This document shows positions 58,488-64,000 of a DNA stretch of 64,000 bases, piece after piece. The DNA lies in NCBI GenBank assembly GCA_001465935.1, contig LNKV01000044.1, positions 349,907 to 413,906 on the forward strand, in the 5' to 3' direction. The notes beneath the pieces were generated by a model that made no database searches, had not been told where the DNA came from, and saw only the letters and a program-made list of their open reading frames with translations. The stretch is from Clarireedia homoeocarpa (taxonomy: Eukaryota > Ascomycota > Leotiomycetes > Helotiales > Rutstroemiaceae). How positions within the stretch are numbered: position 1 is the stretch's first letter; every line of letters begins with the position of its first letter. The position numbers and the translations under genes were made by a program.

Positions 58488-58770
58488 GTGAGGAAGTAAG
58501 TACGAAGTATACTATCCCTGCAAACTTATAAGTACGAAGTATAGTATCGAAGTGCACTCTAGCGCGTCAGGGGGGTTTCGGACAGATACGGCAAAACAGC
58601 CGCGTTAGCTTTCATATATTATATTTTATCTATACGGATCCAATGTCTCTGGCCAAAAAAAAAAAAGTAGTGGAGCCAGGGCATGAGAGGAAGTTTCTAT
58701 ATACTTTCTGAGCCAGGCTAGCTGGAACACCCCTATCTCGCTACATTATTTGGGTTAGGTATGTAGTTGT

Positions 58771-59060
58771 ATGAAGATAGCTCTGGCTGGGATGTCTATG
58801 CAAGTAAATTTCCGCTGCTTATAGTTCAAGTCCCTAGGCTGCGGCGAGAACCCAATGGGTGGGTTGCTGGCCCTGATTGGAAACCCAATGGGTAGGTTGA
58901 CAAACCAGGGATCCGACCTATTATTTAACTGGGTAACCTATGGGTGGATTGGCCCATTAGCCTATTACCCACCCAGCTTATGGGGATCCAATGGGTGGGA
59001 CAAAAAGTTCAAAACCTGTTCCATGGGGTCCCACGCCGCAGCCTTCATGTCCCCCGGGGG
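58771..59060 (+). repeat. SINE-like repeat with tRNA-type A/B box words
   Basis: TAGCTCTGGCTGG at 58778 resembles a pol III A box, and AGTTCAAGTCCC at 58823 a B box; the spacing is close to a tRNA gene. The arms do not fold as a tRNA. Downstream, CCCAATGGGTNGGTTG-like words recur at least four times to 59000. Confidence 0.4.
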
Positions 59061-59376
59061 TGAAACCGAAGATAATTAACAGATTGTTGAGACTAAGTGG
59101 ATCGATGTTACAGTGGCAATAAGAACTAAAATCCGAAGCCAAATTCTTGAAACCTCGGGAGTCGGAATATCTCTTTTCGAGTCGTGAAAGAAAGTTGAAG
59201 CCGGTGAAAGCCGGTGAAGGAGTCGCGGCTGCTCCAGTTCCTTGGCTACGTGATTTCTATAGATCGGAAGTGTGATACTGTTTTGTTGCCCAGGAGTCAC
59301 AAAATCCAGTTCAAATTCCTTGTCGCTGGCTTTTACCATTAACAACACCGAAGACTCCAAGATTGAATTTCTAGCC

Positions 59377-60377
59377 ATGGCAGGTGCTAACATCAGTGGA
59401 TACCAGTCGTTCCTCTACGAAGATGGAACAGACATTGACCGCCGAGCTTGTCAACGAGTTGTACCAATGAAAGTGCTGGTTCTTGGCCTTTGTAGAACTG
59501 GAACACTATGTGAGTTATCTCCTAAGTATAGCTGTTTCCAATTTTGAACTGGCTAAAGATTCCATTCAAGCTGTTCGCTCAGCTTTGAAGCAATTAGGGT
59601 ACATTGACACCTATCATATGCGATCTGCCAGTACCGAAACACCGCGAGATTGCGAGATGTGGATGTGCGCGCTACGGGCCAAGTATGACGGCATTGGAAA
59701 CTTCGAAAAGAAGGATTGGGACGCGCTTCTTGGTCACTGTCAGGTTAGAACGCTCCTATGACGACCATCTTCACTTTCTAAATGGTTCCTAACTCCACAG
59801 GCTGTATGCGATTTCCCAGCAGCGGCATTTGCGCCGGAGCTGATAGCAGCCTATCCAGACGCAAAGGTTATTCTCACCAACCGAGACGTGGATTCATGGC
59901 ATAAGTAAGTTTAGCTAGAACGATGAGAACGATGACACGTTATCTGACTGGCTTAATAGTTCCTCGACGAAGACAATACATGCCAATATCACGAGCATCG
60001 ATTTCAATCTTGTCTCGCAGGTCGATTGGGCATTTCGTTTATATCGACCAATGCTCTTGAAGCTTTGGAATGACTTTTTCGCCGGTGATTTTCTCGGACG
60101 AGGAAAGGAGATATACTTACAGCATTATGAAAACGTTCGCCAGCTGGTACCTGCGGAGAGGTTACTAGAATTCAATGTCGAAGATGGCTGGGAGCCATTG
60201 TGTAAATTCCTTCATGAGTCTATTCCTGACACCGAATTTCCAAATTCCAATACTATTGAGATGTTTACTGAAGGTGCGAAGAAGAGAAATCGAACGAAGT
60301 TGTATAAAGTGGCGCAGAAGGTTGGGATAGTGGTTCTTTGTTTTGCTGCAGTATTACGGTTGTGTGGATTTTTGTAG
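59377..60377 (+). CDS. P-loop sulfotransferase-like protein with C-terminal membrane anchor
   Basis: Four exons (59377-59509, 59559-59743, 59801-59904, 59960-60377) give 279 aa. VLVLGLCRTGT is the PAPS-type phosphate loop of the Sulfotransfer_4 family; AYPDAKVILTNRDVDSWHKSST is the 3'-phosphate-binding strand and helix. The end (VGIVVLCFAAVLRLCGFL) is one TM helix. Activity of these fungal proteins is largely unproven; many are mislabelled as NAD-dependent epimerases. It lies between UstYa copies and the transporter, pointing the same way as copy A. Confidence 0.78.
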
Positions 60378-60521
60378 TTGAACAGTCTTTTAATTTAGCT
60401 AAAGAACTTTCCTCAAATAAAGAAATTCGATGTCTGAAAACTACCCTTCACCTTTAAATTTGATTACCGCAGTATCATAACCTGTGCTAAATTATCTAAC
60501 AATCTACCATGTACCCCATAA

Positions 60522-61974
60522 TTAAGAAATGCTTCGCACAGGTAAATCCACCAATGCTTCTTCAGCAACCAATTCAATTAGAGGCTCCGTTTTCCTTGCC
60601 TTCGCTAGGTAGACCGCCGAGCCCAGAATGAGGGAAAAGCCCAAGATTGATATCCATGACAGCAGAGTATGAAACACTATCCAGTCCAACGACACTGACC
60701 AGAACAACTGTGTGTATACCATGTGTGTAGCAAGAGAATTTTTCTTATGCTGTAGAGCAATAGTCATAAATGATTGCTAAGAGGTAGGTCAGCTTCCAAA
60801 CTTGTCCTAACTTACAAGAACAGAAATTAGGGGAACTACAAACGCAAACCCAAAAAAACCACTAGCTGCTAAAAGAACGCATTCTCTTATGCTATCAGGC
60901 AACCGAAAGCCTCCTAATCCTGGCCATAGAAGAAGCCCTAACAGACTCAGAAGGGTGGATGAGACAGCAAAATAATTGACGGCAATGATCGGATGAGCTG
61001 CTTTCCCCATAATTCTGATACTAGTGAGCGCTGCCTGTTGGCCTCACCAGTGATCAGTATACACTCAAATATCGAGGTTTGAAAACTGACACTGCTTCCA
61101 CAAACACCGAGGAATCCGAAAAATAAGGCAATTTGCCTGGAATGGTTGGAATGGTCCTGGTCCTGGCTAGTCTGGACGGTATTCTTGCCTAACGGATAAA
61201 TTAGGCGGTAGAACGAGTCTGGCTCAACGACGAGAAAGACACCTAACAATGCTACAATGCCAGCCAGTTGCTCTTGAATAGTGAAAGGCTGGCCAAAAAA
61301 GGTACAAGCCAAGCAAGTTAGGAAGGGTGTCAGAAACGTAATAACCGTTGCCTCCCCGAGGCTGAGGGAAGAAAGTGAGGCTATGGGAATATCAGAAAGT
61401 TTGAATGATCACTCTAACAAGATCCTATAATTTTCATGGTGTTCATTGAATACCCACAGTAAAGTCCAAAAACGCCTGCAAAACCACCGAGACCACGTAC
61501 TGTCAGCAGCAGTCGAAGACCTGGGGGACCCAGGAGAAAGTCTGGCGTTCTTGACCTCCATAAATAAGCCGTCAAAACCAGTGTTGTGATACTCATTCTA
61601 CAAAAGAGGATCTAATTGTATTCGAAATTGCCGTTAGTGGGGTACAAAGAAAATTGAAGTTTGAGCTTGTGAAAAGAATTCGGAATACCTACTTGCAGAG
61701 CGTGGAGCTCACTACCTCCGACAGCAAGTAACCTTATGGCTAAATTCATAAGAGCGCTGCAAAGTTGAGCTGTTAACATCAGGATAATGCCTTGATTTTT
61801 GTTCCATAGTTGATAAATGGAATCTGTCGAAGCTTCCTCTCGAGAATAAATGTTCTGCTGCATCTTCAAGTTGCTTAATGTCCAAAAAGGATGTAAGAAA
61901 CCGAAGGCGTTAATGGCTGGTGCGATTGGTAAAGTAAAAGAATATGATCGTGGAGTGATACCTGAAGGATGCAA
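60522..61974 (-). CDS. DMT-superfamily (EamA) transporter
   Basis: Multi-pass membrane transporter of unknown substrate. Five exons: up to 61693, 61458-61611, 61091-61380, 60816-61034, 60522-60776. Start at 61974 gives 399 aa; an internal ATG at 61863 gives 362 aa and begins closer to the usual KNQGIILMLTAQ first helix. About ten hydrophobic helices are readable, with the two EamA halves seen in ILFCRMSITTLVL...RGLGGFAGVFGLY, ATVITFLTPFLTCLACTFF and HPIIAVNYFAVSS. Intron 3 uses a GTCAGT donor that restores GVCGSSAALTSIRIMGKAAH. Confidence 0.83.
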
Positions 61975-62257
61975 ATTACAGATTAGACGTATCGAAAGGA
62001 CCCAAGGGCGTATCGTAGATATACACCATGCACGCTTACATTCGGCTTTTGATACAAGCTAAAAGCATACTAGGCCCATATGTCCGAAAGTTGAGTTATC
62101 ACTCCGCTAGTTTTAGATAAGCTGCTAGCCCCAAATGTCTTTCAATTCCCTCTGGTTCCTCTTTTATGACTAATCTTATCGGCATCAATTTCTTCTCAAT
62201 TATCTTGAATTTTATGGGAATTGAAGGAGGTTCCTAGTCTTTATTGAAGTAAATAAT
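61975..62257. other. Intergenic spacer
   Basis: 283 bp; promoter side of the transporter and 3' side of UstYa copy C. Nothing else seen. Confidence 0.45.
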
Positions 62258-63217
62258 CTATGGACGCCACACTTTGTACTCGACAGAGTTAGAAAGATAT
62301 TGATCAAACAAAAAGTCCATGTCCCGACACTGATGAATTGCTCCGATACCATCCAAGTTTGTCTTTCTGCCATCCTCATGTGGCGCAGGGAACTCTAGAG
62401 TTGTATCTCCATAGCATATAAACGACTGGCGCAGATAATCAAAGCAGTGCTCGATATGAGTAGATGTGTGTTTGTGCTGCTCTGCTGGCAGAGGCATAAA
62501 GTTTGGAAGACCGTAAAAACTCTCGCGGATCAGCATCTTCATAATTCCTGTCAGTATTGTGATCTATTAACAGTGTTGACGAGTTCATGGGTGCTAACCA
62601 AGCAATGAAACTGATGGAGAAAAGAAGGGACGAAGACTTGGACCGCAGGATCTTTTACACTCGGGTACCCGGGTTTGAGGCCATATTTCTCCGGATGGTC
62701 TACCGGAATTCCAAGTGGTTTCTCTGTAGAAGCACCGTTAGCTAGCTCGCTGGGTGAGGTAAGATGGTAAAATCCCACTCTGAACATATTGGTGCCACAA
62801 CGCGTTCGCCTCATCAGATTGTAAGAGTGAGTAATTGTAGGCTGTTGTAAAAGTCATAGGGATCGAAGGACCTAGTTGCGGCACAGGATTAGCGCAAAAA
62901 TAGTACTCGCACCTAGAAAGCATGGAGAATGTCGAACCTTGAGGAACTGAAAGCCATGCCTTAGAATGCTTTGGATCAGAGAATTTCCATCTAGCAGAGA
63001 TTGCATTTAAGAGGGTTGTAATGGCAGCTGTTAAAATTACTGTCCATAATATCCTCCAATGACTACAATTTTTGAGACTGCTATTGACTTTGTTTGCTTG
63101 AAGGTCCTGTTCTGGCGCGTCTGTTATGGTGTCCGAGGTGGTGGAAAGAGGGGAGTATTGTTTAATGGTATTGACAGAAAATAGCCTTTGAAAGGACTCG
63201 AAAGTTCTTGATGCCAT
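62258..63217 (-). CDS. UstYa-like (DUF3328) protein, copy C
   Basis: Exons 62779-63217, 62599-62723 and 62258-62563 give 289 aa. One TM helix (WRILWTVILTAAITTLLNAI) follows a Ser/Thr-rich tail. Motifs are ANALWHQY, HQFHCL and HIEHCFDYLRQSFICYGD. The first intron (62724-62778) has GTGGGA, an internal GCTAACGG branch and CTACAG; without it the frame breaks. The second (35 nt) is unusually short and may be mis-placed. It resembles the longer UstYa branch with LWHQ...LGI and is not a recent copy of A or B. Confidence 0.77.
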
Positions 63218-63504
63218 TGTAAGAGGCAAAAATGCGTTGTTATTTGCAATGAAAGCAATTCAAAAGGCAGGAACAAAATGGGGGATACCACAATGGAGCA
63301 TGTCCCAAAAGTCGTGGCGCTGCATAAACAAGATTGAGGGGCTCCCTAATTTTGTGGAAGAAACTTCCAAGTCTTCCAGACATTTGAGTTTGTGCGGTTA
63401 CGGGAGACGGAAGTTTAATAGCTGGCATACGAATTGAAGCCGATTCGTATACGGCTCCTCCCCGGGAAAACGCATGGGATCTAAGGTTAGTTACTCTATC
63501 TCTA

Positions 63505-63745
63505 CTATGGCCCCCCAAGAACAAAGGTCATTTGATGGATTTCGCTACTGAAGTAACCAGGGGATAGACAAGGGGTTTTAACCACTTAAAATCGATTAAT
63601 TGGGTCCGAAGATACCTCGGAATCAAAGGTTTAGGTGGTTTTTCAACTTCGGATATAATCCATCGATTTTGAGTGATTAAACCCCCCTGTTTATACCCTC
63701 TGTGGCAAAACCCACCAAACAACCTTTGTTCTTGGGGGGCCATAG
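63505..63745. mobile_element. 241 bp foldback element (MITE) with TA target duplication
   Basis: CTATGGCCCCCCAAGAACAA and the next bases at 63505 are perfectly inverted at the right end (to 63745), both flanked by TA. Similarity continues inward for about 100 bp per arm, so nearly the whole element is one hairpin. Confidence 0.85.
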
Positions 63746-63796
63746 TATACAGTTATGAAAGCCTGTTTCAGCATACGTGTCTGCCAGAGGTTAACT

Positions 63797-63925
63797 AAGC
63801 TTGTCAAAATGAGCTTTCAAGTACCCACCCCGATTATACGTACGGAGATACTCTTCAAAGCTTGTCAAAATAAGCTTCCTTGAAAAGCTTATCAAAATAA
63901 GCTTTCTAGTACCTACACCGATTAT
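63797..63925. repeat. Tandem AGCTTGTCAAAATRAGCTTT repeats
   Basis: AGCTTGTCAAAATGAGCTTT or close variants occur three times (near 63799, 63858 and 63879). The first and third are followed by GTACCYACMCCGATTATA. Confidence 0.8.
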
Positions 63926-63926
63926 A

Positions 63927-63947
63927 CTAACCCTAACCTAACCCTAG
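63927..63947. repeat. Short telomere-like tract
   Basis: CTAACCCTAACCTAACCCTAG-type sequence, about three CCCTAA units with one missing base. It matches the usual filamentous-fungal telomere unit. Confidence 0.75.
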
Positions 63948-64000
63948 GTGCAAAGATCTGGCGCATCGTCCGTGCTGAGGACATGGCGGTGTCGGTCCAG

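Noticed and set aside
62738..62823. Apparent frameshift in UstYa copy C
   Set aside because: A 55 nt intron (62724-62778) with a GCTAACGG branch and CTACAG end restores phase exactly, so the gene looks intact.
1..64000. CRISPR array, rRNA operon, bacterial-type operons
   Set aside because: No spaced repeats or rRNA sequence; spliced genes show eukaryotic nuclear DNA.

Overview
The window is nuclear DNA of a filamentous ascomycete, most likely a leotiomycete near the Sclerotiniaceae (Botrytis/Sclerotinia/Monilinia type). That placement rests on remembered similarity of many proteins and could not be tested by search. Genes carry short introns (mostly 45-80 nt, GTATGT/GTAAGT donors, CTAAC-like branch sites), lie on both strands, and include fungal-specific families: Zn2Cys6 factor, HapX, UstYa-like DUF3328 proteins, Sac1 and Vps1. 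All gene models below were spliced by hand and checked for reading phase across every junction; no similarity search was possible.

Layout. 1-5.4 kb: housekeeping genes (MIC60 N-terminus cut by the window edge, a Rab5 GTPase, Sac1 phosphatase). 6-9 kb: a decayed island with a GMC oxidoreductase pseudogene split by about 1.6 kb of foreign DNA that carries a cysteine-rich repeat-family ORF. 9.3-13.2 kb: an F-box protein and an ABC-F ATPase, divergently arranged. 13.2-20.4 kb: a gene-poor stretch with no gene I can support. 20.4-28.9 kb: a Zn2Cys6 regulator, an unrecognised protein, a broken alpha/beta-hydrolase and a peroxisomal CoA-transferase family III protein. 31-53.4 kb: a dense conserved block (VPS1, ribokinase, GID7/WDR26, V-ATPase subunit A, an SDR, GluRS, mitochondrial ribosomal L1, COG2, HapX, RNase T2). 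54.5-64 kb: an accessory end with AT-rich repeat-degraded sequence, a MYND-finger pseudogene, small inverted-repeat elements, and a candidate specialised-metabolite locus. It finishes in tandem repeats and a short telomere-like tract.

The most interesting region is 55.9-63.2 kb. Three UstYa-like (DUF3328) genes sit with a P-loop sulfotransferase-like protein and a DMT-family transporter, bounded by mobile-element debris. UstYa-like enzymes act in fungal RiPP pathways such as ustiloxin, and also in cyclochlorotine biosynthesis. No precursor peptide or synthetase is visible here, so the core would lie beyond the right edge or be absent. Two of the UstYa genes are tail-to-tail paralogs with identical internal and last exon lengths.

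Other points of note: the Rab5 gene has 16-27 nt micro-exons and one GC-AG intron; hapX has a perfect SreA-type GATA site upstream plus a leader uORF; the GID7 homolog has an open 5' extension with no ATG in its main exon; vma1 has an in-frame upstream AUG.
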